Assembly: GCF_964204865.1 (NCBI RefSeq)
Contig: NC_135251.1
Span: 20,398,001 to 20,462,000, forward strand
Source of the DNA: Styela clava
Lineage: Eukaryota > Chordata > Ascidiacea > Stolidobranchia > Styelidae
Length of the DNA stretch: 64,000 nucleotides
Reading direction: 5' to 3'
The position numbers were made by a program, and so were the translations under genes. Each line of letters starts with the position of its first letter. The first letter of the stretch is position 1. Below, one piece after another: positions 50,601 to 61,900 of the stretch. Below the pieces are notes generated by a model. It saw only the letters and a program-made list of their open reading frames with translations, was not told where the DNA came from and did not search any database.

Positions 50601-53600
50601 ACAGACAATCCTGAACCTGGAATGGGACAGCAACAAGCTCTTCTTGGTGACGCTCCTGCAGGGTATGGACGTGGGGGTTATGGTGGAGGTAACGAATTGC
50701 TATTTTAATCAATATTGATTGGTTTTGAAGTCTGTGAGATTATCGCATGTTTATCTATCAAATGCTAAATAAAAATTGGGCAAAGAGTTGTTTTTATTGC
50801 TTTCCAATGGCCATGTCGCTTCTTATAAATACAAAATGTAAGCTAACTTTCTAAAGTTGGAATTGAGAAGTTACAGGATCAGTATGACAGCACCCAAGAC
50901 TATTCTATTCTCACTCACTATTTATTTGAGAAGGGCTATTCAAAATTAACTTGATTTCGATTGACAAAAGTTTTTTATTCATTTCTCGACTCCAGCTCAG
51001 AGAAAATTATATGATTATAGCAAAAACTTTGGCTTATGCAAATCATCTTCAATTATCTGTTGAGAATAATGATCAGTAGTCATCTTGATGTTTTTTGAGT
51101 TTATATTGGAAATTTTGAATTCCGATATCACCAATAAAAGCACAAAATTCCATCTCCTGCTTTGTGGCATGTCACAGAAATGCGACTTTCGACTCTGACA
51201 GCAATATCAATTGAAACAAGCCACTCTCCACAACCCTATTCAAGATTTCTGCTGTTAAATTATCGTCGATACCAATCATTTACAGGTATGGGATCAGGAA
51301 TGGTGCATGCTCCTCCCATGCGTGGTATGGCCCCAAGACCTCGACATCCTATGTCTCCTATGGGAGGCCTCGGATCTCGTGGAAGAGGAGGAATGATGCC
51401 TGGCGTCAGACCACAGAGACATGGAATTATGGGAGCACCACCTCCACAGCAACAGGTGTTTAAAACATTTTTATTTTATTCAATGATGTCTAATGTAGTG
51501 GTGTTTCGCGGAAGGCCACACAGGGCCGTTGATTGAAAAAAAAAGATTAGAAAAATAAGATGGGACACGGCCTGGGCTGTTATATGGCAGTTTCATATTT
51601 CCCTTGTCTCACATGATCACACATCTGGAAATCATCTGGCATCTAACTGGTCCAAGGTAAATATTAACGTCACACAAAGAGAGACTTCACTTGTCTCGAC
51701 TCTCATATTATGGTGTACTCTGGGCCCGATATAAATTTAAAATTAGGGCACAGAAAGGGGTGCCCATGGGCAGACTACAGAGTAGGTGGCTTACCAAAAA
51801 TGTCAGTCTCAGTTTTCAGTTATCGAAAAATAATCAAAAATAAAATTTATTAACGTTCGTCATTTTATTGCATTTTTGGATCAGCATATAGTGTACATTA
51901 TTTGCCACTAAATTAACTCCATTCCATCCAGCTGAATATTTGTCAGAATATCTTGACAGATACAGATTTGTCACTTGCTCTATGTACCTGAATAGTTGAT
52001 GTTCTTTATTCAAAATTCAAGTCTTTTTAATCGTATGGTAGTTGGTAGTTCTTCTCACAATGTGATGCTAGATACAAAATATCCTAGATGATAATTTTTT
52101 GCATTAGATTGTTTTGAGGCTTCAGTTAAATTGTTTAGATCAGGGGCATGCAACATTTTTTATCGGTGGGTCATATAACCAACCAATTTGGCATGAAGGG
52201 CAAGAGAAGAGAATGCTGATATCGCTTAGCTTTGCAGTAATGAATGCACCGGACAAAACGTAGCAACAAAAGCAAAAAACATTATGTACTTTATCCACGT
52301 TTAATTGAAACCAGGTTTAACGTATATCATTTTCATTATAGATGCCTGACTACAATGATTATGGTGGGGAAGATTACGGACAAGGCATTAGCCAGAGTCC
52401 GGTTGTGATGGTCTATGGTTTGAAGCCTGAGAAGATGAATGGAGAAAAGCTATTCAACCTTTTATGTCTATATGGAAATGTGCTGAAGGTACTTGTACCA
52501 AATATACAGTAAATGTTATATCATACATCCCTCTAGGACGTTCATTGAATGCTGATATTACATTGTTTGTTATTATCTTTGAATTCAATGCTACCATTCA
52601 TGCTTCAAATTTTGAATTTTTTTTTCCTATTATTGTTTTATCATATTATTTTGAAGGTAAAATTCCTGAAAAGTAAACCTGGTACCGCAATGGTGCAAAT
52701 GGGAGATCCAGCATCGGTTGATCGTGCAATCCAGAATCTTTCTGGAATAAGATTCTTCGGAGAAAAACTCACTCTTGGGTCAGTACTCAAGGAATACAGT
52801 TTTGAATTCAATTGATTTTAATTGTGTTTTAAAAACATACATTTTACGTTCAAAGTTCAAGAAATTATAATAATCTATTCTGAAAAATGGAACTGCTCAA
52901 CTAGTTCTTTAAATTTCCTTTTTAAAGGCCTTCAAAACAGATGTTTCTGACAGATTCCGGACAAATTGGTGAACTGGATGACAAGACACCCAGTTTTGTT
53001 GATTTCTCAAATTCAAGAAATAACAGGTTTGTGGCCATCTCATCCTCTTTCCAGTCTGATAGCAATTCATTCATTTTATACTAGAAAACATTTCCTATAG
53101 CATAACAAACTATCATTGCTCTAGTTTGGGATTTGAACCCGTACTGTGTAATCTACAATGCTAACACAGTAAATTCTAACACTTTAACCATTAAGCCGCT
53201 CCAACATGCTATATCACTAACTGTTCTACTTTACCGCTGTTCAGATTTACAACAACCGAGCAAGCTGCCAAAAACCGAATTCAAAAACCTGCTCCTGTCT
53301 TGCATTATTTTAATGCACCTACAGATATGGATGAAGAAAAGACAAAACAAGTAATATTTTATTCGTCTGTGAACTTGTAATCTTCAAATTCAGTTTACGG
53401 TAGTCTCTGCTTATTTTTTACAGTACCACTATTGGTTGGAATTAATTGCAATCTGAATTTACTTCTAAATGAGTGTGTGTGTGCCACACAGAATGTTTTG
53501 AATTTTTATGAATGTAATTTGCAACATTGCTTCCTCAGGGGGAAATGTTATGGGTACAAACTGTGTAGAGGTTTGTATGTTCTACTTTTAGTAAAAACGA

Positions 53601-54954
53601 AATATTTTAATTTCATTATCCTTATCGAAATTAATTTTTTTGACCTAGCTTTGTGAAGAACTGTCTGTAGCTCCACCAACAAGATTCACTCAATTCAAAA
53701 CACGCAGTAAGTAGATTTCTCGCAAGCCGCGACCGTTTTTGAAGATATATCTTTGTTTTTAATATATTAGTCTCACGCCTAAGAATTGTGTAATCATTAT
53801 CATTTTGCGAGTATATTTATTACAAGCATAGGCATATCTGGGGAGCTGGTTCGAAATCAAGGTGTCTTCAGAGTCACAGTATATGCAAACTGTGGGTCTA
53901 GTTTCGGCTTTGTTGTTGAATTTGTGACCACTACCACAAATTTTTCAGCCCAAATGCAGTTTTGTTGCAGCGGGACACTCAACTTCTAAATATATAAATT
54001 CAAGTTGAAAACTTCTAAATTAATAGTAGTAATTGATTAAAAAAAAACGTAAAATATCAAATTTTTTCATTTTTATTAGGTTTTAGCGAAATATAATGTT
54101 AAAATAATAAATTGATTGTTAGGAGCTGGAGCCACTAAAATTTCTGGCAGCTTTTCTGACTCCTGGATATAAATCCTAATTTTTATATTTTATTTGTAGA
54201 TATTAAAAATTATTCTCATTTGCGTCTATTAGATTGTATACTTTTCACCATGTGTTGTAATCCTGAATAAAGAGAAAATTGAATCACAAAACTTTTCATT
54301 TCAACAGGTGAGAGAAGTTCATCGGGTTTGTTAGAATTCTCGGATCGCAGTGAAGCGATGGAATGCCTTGCAGTTCTGAATCATTACAAGTTAGAAAACC
54401 CAGGTAATTTTTAAAACTACTTTTTAACATCGATTTATGAAAATTTCTGGGTGTTTCACTGGCGTTCATGACAAGATACAGTTCACCCAAAGTAATTCTT
54501 AGTTCAAGCTCGATGAGTAAGTAGTCCAATTATTCTAGAATTTATACCGGAATCCAGAGTGGTTATTATAAAATTTTCACTATATTCAACGCTGACATTT
54601 TACATTACTATTACTCCACATTTTTCGTTATAGTTGAAGCTAGGGTACATTTCAAAGCCTGTATTTCGAAGTACAACCACACAGAATTTGTTTTCCATGA
54701 GTTTATTTGACATCATTTATGACAAGTGCAATAACATAAATTAAAAAGTTGAGTCATTATATAACACATATTCTGTACACTAAAATTCAAAATCTAACAT
54801 ATGACAAAATGTATTTAAAACATTCAAGCAAGATATGCAATTCCTTTATAATTTTGAAACCGTTTTAGGTGGACGCTATCCATACATATTGAAACTATGT
54901 TTCTCAACATCAAGCAGTTCACAAAATTATGGGCCGAATTACCAGCGTGAATGA
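44700..54954 (+). CDS. HNRNPL: hnRNP L-like RNA-binding protein, 15 exons, lacking RRM1
   Basis: Nuclear RNA-binding protein that in vertebrates binds CA-rich RNA and regulates splicing. Exons: 44700-44765, 46081-46127, 46966-47038, 47253-47338, 48104-48200, 48276-48336, 50605-50688, 51286-51455, 52342-52488, 52657-52778, 52928-53026, 53245-53350, 53649-53706, 54308-54403, 54869-54954. The product is 465 aa (human about 589). It opens with a basic KRQR segment, then RRM2 (NKVLLFTIINAIYPITT, FRKRGVQAMVEFDS, ASLNGADIYSGCCTLKIEYA), an RGG/Gly-Pro-Met-rich linker (exons 7-8), RRM3 (VVMVYGLKPEKMN) and RRM4 ending in YPYILKLCFST. RRM1, present in vertebrate HNRNPL between the acidic N terminus and RRM2, is absent; exons 2 and 3 join in phase without it. 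Intron 4 is AT-AC. A polyadenylation signal is at 55033. Confidence 0.95.
45101..45147 (+). repeat. small structured repeat, pair of 26101-26150
   Basis: GACCATGCGGTCATC with an outer GGAGC/GCTCC pair matches, on the opposite strand, the sequence at 26101-26150 (GGATGACCGTGTGGTC within GGGAG...CTCCC). Both can form an inner GACC/GGTC hairpin inside an outer stem. It lies in HNRNPL intron 1, after a GA microsatellite at about 45004. Confidence 0.4.
46345..46751. mobile_element. hAT-like MITE in HNRNPL intron 2
   Basis: The left end CAGGGATGGCGAACC and the right end's complement CAGGGCCGTCCAACC are related to the hAT ends at 61969. Flanks GTCTATGT and TACTATGG are a degenerate duplication. It lies between exon 2 and the first RRM2 exon. 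Confidence 0.55.
47339..48103 (+). other. HNRNPL: AT-AC (U12-type) intron in HNRNPL
   Basis: The 5' end reads ATATCCTTTT, the canonical U12-dependent donor. The 3' region has TTCTTTAAC (48077-48085), one base from the U12 branch consensus TTCCTTAAC, and the intron ends in AC 18-19 nt after the branch A. Splicing here joins GTTGA to ATTTGACAGT and restores the family sequence MVEFDSIQSAQ exactly. No GT donor near 47338 gives this product. Confidence 0.88.
47517..47692 (+). repeat. dispersed repeat inside the AT-AC intron
   Basis: About 170 bp, including GTACCAGGTTGGGGTTAGG, TGTGTTAGCCAAGTGAATAT and AGGATTCAGTCCCTT, recurs inverted at 60628-60790 with high similarity. Confidence 0.75.
48882..49209. 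repeat. 162-bp direct tandem duplication in HNRNPL intron 6
   Basis: The unit starting ACTGAGACAAGCATCAAAAT at 48882 repeats from 49044. The copies differ by a TTCA insertion (ACATCAG versus ACATTCATCAG) and single substitutions. Near identity suggests a recent duplication. Confidence 0.9.
52144..52230 (+). repeat. hAT-like element end, fragment
   Basis: CAGGGGCATGCAACATTTTT, then TCGGTGGG, matches the inverted end at about 61220-61305 (CAGGGGTGTGCAACATTTTT on the minus strand). No partner end was found nearby. Confidence 0.45.
53121..53207 (-). repeat. tRNA-derived SINE remnant
   Basis: On the minus strand an A-box-like GCGGCTTAATGGTTAAAG (about 53198-53181) is followed about 45 nt later by a B-box/T-loop GGGTTCAAATCCCA (about 53140-53126). 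The spacing is that of tRNA-derived Pol III elements, but no cloverleaf with a paired acceptor stem forms. It lies in HNRNPL intron 11. Confidence 0.5.
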
Positions 54955-55032
54955 ACAAAGCAAGCAAGAACAGTAATTGTCATTAATGTACATATTTTGT
55001 GGCAAGTAGCATTGGACAATAAGTTTATGAAT

Positions 55033-55038
55033 AATAAA
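55033..55038 (+). terminator. HNRNPL polyadenylation signal
   Basis: AATAAA located 79 nt after the HNRNPL stop codon, before the converging DnaJ gene. Confidence 0.6.
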
Positions 55039-55502
55039 GAGAAGTGACAAATGACAGTAAGAACATTGCTAAAAAAGATGAATTGATAATAAAATTAATT
55101 CTTCTTTGGATTATGGTCGATATCTGTATTAGTATGAAAATCCATAAACATCGCTGGGTTTCTTTGAGAAAAATGCATCAAAAATATCATTTACGCTTCT
55201 CTGTGTTTCATAGTGTTGTTGATATCGTTGTTGGCCATAGTTTTTCCATTGTTCTGATTTTTTGTAATCTGGCCCTGAAATTGTGTTTTTATGTAAAGCC
55301 GCAATCAAATTTATTTAGGACAGTAATGATAATAAAAATTGTGTCGAATATCTCAAATTTTTAACTGGATCTAGGATGATTGTGATCTTTCCTCTATTGT
55401 ATTTTTGTATTGCTTTTTTTTTAACAGGGATGATTTGGTTGTTAACAAGCAATAAACAGTTTTAATGCAAAAAATGGAATGTGCATTCATACATTCAGTA
55501 GA

Positions 55503-57611
55503 TCAGGCAAAAGTTCTCATGTTCTGCTTGAAATCTTCTACCTTTCTAGATAACCTTGCCTGGCGTTTTCTCAGCATAGTAAGATCATTTTGCATGTCTC
55601 TCAATTGACTGCTCAATCCCGCGTTAGCTGGGAAAGTAAGGTTGAAAATTGGAAAATGTGAAGTCTGGCTATGTGACGGACGAATTTTTAATTTATGCAA
55701 ATTGATAGTTTGAGAAATCTTAGAGAACTAGCACTAAATGTATATTCCGGTTACTACAGACCTTCATGCATGTTTCTTGTCATTCCAAAAGCATTCTTCA
55801 TTAATTCATCCATATCTTTCATGATATTACCGAACATTGTTTCACCTTGAAATAGATTTGGAACTCTTCTCCTCCACTCCTCTCGATCCTTAGAATAGAG
55901 GGTTTGTTAAGTGTTGCTGTATTATATATTAGCTCACAGCTGACAAGAAACTGCAATGTTTGATATAATTTGTATCAAATGGTTTGTTGGTATATTTTTT
56001 GAATTTGAGGCATGATAATAAACACAATCTCCATACCAAATCTATTGGGACCATCTGTAAATCTCAATATAACTTCTAAAAACTTTAAATGTGTCATGTT
56101 GCGGACACAATTTACTTAAAAGCACATACTGGTTGCCTCTACTAACTTCAAAAAAGTCTTTGAATAATCCCTCATGGCTTCCTGTTGTAAAGTCTGAGAA
56201 GAAACTGAAGTTATCTCTGGTTGATGGATATTTGTGATGTGCTCTTGCTCTTCTTTCACTCTGTTTTCGAATATAGTCTTCTTGCTCTTTTTCCATTCTT
56301 CTTACTGGAATTGGTAGAATGAGGAGAAATAGGAAAAAAGAACGCTAAGTTGCACATGTATAATAAAAAATATATCTCTGTTACTTTTTCATCAATAGGG
56401 ATTGGAAAATAGAAAACTCTTTCAAAACAGGCTCATTTGATATGAAATGTCAGCCTTTCGCATTGTGGGTAAAAATATTTAATATCTTCATTAATTTTTT
56501 TAGTTGAAGCAGGTAAGGTGATAACAATTGTTGGATAAGATAAAATTTACGATGAGAATACTTTTTTCATCATGTCTTCTTTGATTCATTGTTTCATCAT
56601 ATTCTTTCTTTTGTCTTGCTTCTTCATCATAATCATACCGTTTTGTTCCTGAAAAAAATAAATTTGGTAAACTTGATTCACTTAACGACACAGCAGACTC
56701 ATTCGCCACAAACACAATTTAAAGTTACCTTTCTGTTTTGATATAAAACTATTGGCATGTGTTTGGAATTGGCTTTTTGACTATAAAATATGCTTGTAAA
56801 TAACATTTTAAGCCTTCCTTTTTCCGCAATATACCATGTATCAGCTGGTGTAATCATATGGACTTGAAACAAAAGTTTTAACGAACCGTCACATAAAACA
56901 TGATAAGCCTCCGATATTTCTTTGAATTTCTTTTCTGAAAGATCTTTCTCATTTGGATTTTTATCAGGATGCCATTTCTTTGCTAAATTTTTGTACCTAA
57001 ATTCATAGAAAATGATTGATAGATCGCTGTTAGTTCGTACAAACAATTTATTGAGATAAATATATTTAAATGAAATATTATAGGGCCCAGACAATGCGAT
57101 GTTTTCTCATGATGCAATGAAAAATAATTTGAACAGAAACAACAAAGCATAAGGGTCCAAGTTGTTCGACTTTCCTCATACTAATACAGTAATATGTGAT
57201 TAAGAATTTACTATAATCAAAAATGACTATTCATTACTTTTTACAAACTATATTGCAGTCAATGATTTTGTTCGGTATATATTTTCAGAATGTGGCATTT
57301 CATATGCTAGAAAACTACTTGCATCGCCATACGTAATTAATTTTACAGCAAAAGATTTTAAACGACAGAATGATGTCAATCAACTATTCCTCAAATAAGC
57401 ATATTTATTCAGCATAGAAATCTCGTCTTGAATTCAGTTGCTAGATAGAGCCTACCTACCCTGAAAGATATGAAACCTACAATTCATCTCACTTCTGCAC
57501 TCAGTATCGAGCTAGCTATTTTTAAGGAATAACTTACGCTTTTTTGATTTCATCCATTGATGCATTTTCAGAGACGCCCAGTGTGCGGTAATAATTTTTG
57601 TTGTATACCAT
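55503..57611 (-). CDS. DnaJ/Hsp40 co-chaperone (DNAJB-like), six exons, complete
   Basis: J proteins stimulate Hsp70 ATPase. Exons (minus): 57611-57538, 56996-56887, 56648-56562, 56304-56147, 55888-55762, 55627-55503. Phases close to 226 aa. The J domain spans residues about 5-75 ([23 protein letters not shown] with HPD at 34-36, [20 protein letters not shown]) and is closest to DNAJB2/6/8. Next come a charged Arg/Glu/Lys-rich helix (about 75-110), a Phe-rich stretch ([16 protein letters not shown]) like the G/F region of DNAJB6 but poor in Gly, a Met-rich segment ([19 protein letters not shown]) and a C-terminal coiled coil ([18 protein letters not shown]). No zinc finger or Ser-rich DNAJB6 tail is present. 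Donors of exons 2 and 3 (GTTCGT, GTATTC) are weak. It is tail-to-tail with HNRNPL. The exact orthologue is not recognised. Confidence 0.85.
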
Positions 57612-58593
57612 GATTGCAGGAAGAGGAAGTCTTTTCAATGAATTTGCCTACAGCAACAAGTTTCGTAACCAATTGATTTAACAACTAGTTAGATAACGAG
57701 GTAGGCTGAAAAGGTGAACTAAAAAAGTTATCACGTACGAGGTATTAACGTCATGTTTCTATGGTTACGACACACGGCATTTAGTGACACCTTGTGAAAA
57801 ACTTTTCAATCAATCAATCAGCTTTTACATACACGAAATGGATCGTTATGTAATCATGTTGTTGGTATTTTTTTCTTGTTGTTGTGAAAAAATCGCTTTT
57901 CACTTTGAAATTTTCAGTGATGAAAGATGATTGTCGTCACTAGAAGGCTATGGATGTATCCCCGTGCATCGATTTCCTTGTTTATTTCCGTAACAATTAC
58001 AAATCAGCAATAAGTTAACAATGACGTAACAGTTATAATTTATGCCGCCGCTCAGACTACGAGAAAAGATTATTTATATAATTGCCCCTCATCTATTATT
58101 CACTTTTCGACATAGCTATTCCCTAAAATATGCTAATTTATACTGTAATTATTATTCGAATGAAAAGTTAGAACACTACCAAACTATACGGTTGCAATAT
58201 TAATAAGGCCTTCGGCAAAGATATGCCGCCTATGAATCACAATTCTATCAATGTCTTCCCCAACGCTCGACATAACCAATATCACCAGTCGCACATCACA
58301 CTGTCAACAATCCCCATTGTCCGTTTGACGACTTTGTCTATGTCCTCTTCGCCTTATAACCTCCGCAGATATCGCGTTACAATACAATGGCGGCTCTTCA
58401 TTCCAAGTAGATGTGTCAGTGAACAATAACCACATTCCAACATGTAGAAGTTGTTTATTGTAGCTTTTCAGAGTCCACAAGCATGGCAATACCATGATAA
58501 ACTGCTTTCTATGAGTGTTAAGTGTACCCAAGATAAGGTAACAGTAGCACAGAAAAAAGTGCCATCAACAATCAAGCAAGATATGGTATGATT
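57612..58593. other. intergenic region between DnaJ and SMYD3
   Basis: About 1 kb separates the DnaJ start from the probable SMYD3 3' end, with both genes on the minus strand. It presumably holds the DnaJ promoter. No TATA box or exon is convincing; short open frames near 58223-58531 lack homology. Confidence 0.5.
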
Positions 58594-58599
58594 TTTATT
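58594..58599 (-). terminator. candidate SMYD3 polyadenylation signal
   Basis: AATAAA on the minus strand, about 350 nt after the SMYD3 stop. Confidence 0.4.
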
Positions 58600-58948
58600 A
58601 GACACAAATAACAAAAAAATAGAGTAGCAAAAAAAGAATACAGATATTATAGTTGACCAATTCTATCAGAAATCATCAGTTTAATCACAAACAACTGGAA
58701 GATCATAATGTCACACAAGGTAAAGGTGAGGAGACAGATATATTTTGGAATATACACTATTACACTTGCATCCAAACTGAAAAAATATGGTTTTAAAACT
58801 ACTTGAAGATACACAATTTCAATCGTATTTTTCACAAGATGCAACACACATTGGTACGTTTTACTATTGATAGCAAAAATCATGTTAACAAAAATATTGT
58901 GGCCAAATGACATAGCAGCACCAGCTGATAATAAATTAAATATAACAT

Positions 58949-61900
58949 TCATTGACTTGAATTTTTCTTTTTACTTTCAGATCTCAGTTCCAGTTGGCAG
59001 TTTTCGATAAGTAATCTTAATTCCTGCATTACTTCACCCTTGTGGCTGTGTGTAATTTGTAGTACCTTCAAAGCCTAAAAATATTTATTACAAAACAATT
59101 GAAGGTGGACCTATCAATAGCATTGCCAGCTTGTTCTTGTTAACACTGCTGTTAGATTATTACGATCATACTAAGAGCTACACTTTTAGAATTTTCATAC
59201 ATTCTCCTCTATCTAGCCAAATTTTGCTGTTTTTAAAAAAATAGTGCCACCAGGTTTTTGTAGTAGTTCTGAGTGTTATTTGTCAACAAAGGTGGATCAA
59301 ATAACTTGAATGAAGGTCGTTTTGTCTCCAAACGTGTTTTGTTAGGCTTGACTACAACTAATTTTAAAAATTTATTAATTTTACGCAATTAACATCATTT
59401 CATCAAAAAGACTTAACTTAACGACTCTGGGAGCTATGAATCGTAGATTTGTCTTGTACTACATTAGGTAGTACAACTTTGCAGCATTCCTGACATGAGA
59501 AGCTAGACATTGTGCACAATGCAAGACACATATGGGTACCCACAATATAGCGAAGTGCGATCTGGTGGACTCTATGCTTCCACTGAGATTGTGAGACTCA
59601 AGTCCTAATCCTGAATCCTAGTAAGAATCTTAGTTAACCTTAGTAAAGTTCCTTACCACAGGCATACCCCTGGAACCCAAATTTAGGTCCCTTACACGGC
59701 ACACACAAATTTTTCTCTAGGAGTTATTGTATTACCGTACATACCTCAACCAGCATACGAATTGCTTCTCCATTTCTTTTTGTGTACAAAAGTATTTTAC
59801 CAAGTTTCATCATTTGCAAACCAGTTAGTGGATTAACGTCTTGAAGATATGATCTATTTAATAAAAGTAAAATAAAATTCAATTTACGGAAAGATTAAGG
59901 ATCACTGTGAGAACACAAATACTATCGAAAAAATATGATATTTTTAGCATGAGTAATAAAAGGGTTAGATATAGCCAAATACAGACAGACAAACAAGTTA
60001 TCACACATGGAAAACACAGTACTTTTATTAGACACAAATTGGCCATGTGGATTGTTTTGCCAATTCATTATTGTTAGTCTTGTGCTTCTGTTGCTTTTAG
60101 GGTGATTTTTTTTGGTGCAGAATAAAAATGCTTTTCCGTATTTGACCAATCTATCTCAAATTTTCAGAACTTAAATTTAGAAGTAGCATCTCGACAACTA
60201 TTACTTTATTTTTTTTCAAATCTCCTTATCTTATGAGATCTAGTATTTCTCCCGAATTTAACTGTTTTATTTCAATTCACGGGCTTTATATTGGCTGCAT
60301 TATTCATAAGAATATATTATTATGATATTTGTGGAAGAAAAAAAAAGTTATTAAAAATAAGATTCAGCTGACAATCAAAAAAAAATATTAGGGTCATACC
60401 TGTATGCTTTTAGTGCCATAGCACCATGGTGGAATGCTTCATCAAACTTCTGTAATTGTATGCAAGCGTCCATCGAAAAATCATGGATCTGAAGCAATTT
60501 TGAATAAGAGAATAAAACAAGCACATTATATTAAAGCACAACTTTGTGATATTCAACAGTTTTTAAAATCCAATATTGGTTACTGTGTACTTTGTTCGGT
60601 GCTCCAGAAGTATGTGTACCAATCAGAGGTAACCAATTTTGTTTGCCTACTTACATCGAGTTGTGTAAAGGGACTGAATCCTATGGGCAGGGGGTATATT
60701 CACTTGGCTAACACAGACAGTCCCTGAACCAAAATGAGGAAAATCTGAATGAAATTATGGCCTAACCCTAACCTGGTACGCACACTACGGGAGCACCTTT
60801 GTTCTTTGTATCACATAAAATAAAAACTACAAATTTCACTCTTCAACCGTCACACAATATGAGGTCACCCCATCTACACTACGTAAAAATAAAGAAATCT
60901 TACCCTTGCCATATATACATTTTCAAGGGGAAGGACCTGTCTCGCAATGAATCCCGATGTTAGGTCTCTTATCTCTCCATAATCACCTGCTTTTCGTGCT
61001 TTGTCAAGATCTTCTAAAAACCTTTTTACCGCTGTTATTTTGGGGGAATTTATTGACAGTATTTCATTGTTGAAGTCACTCAACATATTCCCATCCTATG
61101 AAAAATATCAAAAGTAATATATTATGTTACATGATCAATTGGAATGTGTTTAAAAAGGCGCTCACATGGGTAAACCACATGTTTTTTTGCTCTTGTTGCT
61201 GAGGTTAATCTTCCGCCATTTGAAAAGTTTTGTATGGCCCAGGCCGCCCAGCTAGATGTCTTAAATTGGTCCCATGGCCCACCGGCAAAAAATGTTGCAC
61301 ACCCCTGGATTGCGGCGACAATTGAAGCCAGAAATCCAACATAAAATATGAATGTTAGCCAAGAATAACTGATTAGTGATTGTGGAAAATGACGTCACAT
61401 GATGATTTTCAAGTCTAAGTTCTGAGATCAGGTATTGGTGGTATATCCCGGGGATAAGTGAATGTGAGGGAATAAGAGATACTATTAAATAAATAAACAA
61501 TACTCACATGCATTCTGTTACTACATGCAGGGCATTTACATTTAAATCTATAAATATTTTGAAGTTCATCTTGTCTGTCATGACTTGGTGCCAGTTGTTC
61601 AATGTATGATATTGTGAGCTGACAAATAAAATTGGAAAACTATTATAACTAGAGAAAGTAAAAAGTAGCAAAGGTTGGAACATGTCAACATAAAGTTGCT
61701 GTCATACAAGTCTTCGTTGATTACAGAAAAGAGCTAGCTGGGAGTGGTTTAATGATACCTAGGCCACAACAGAGTGACCCAAATAAACCGAACCCATTAA
61801 TTTCTTAAATACTTTTATGAAAAAAAAGTTTCCAGGACCATTTGCACAAAATTTATGTCCTCTCTAGAATATTATGTTTCACATGACCAGTGTTCAAATT

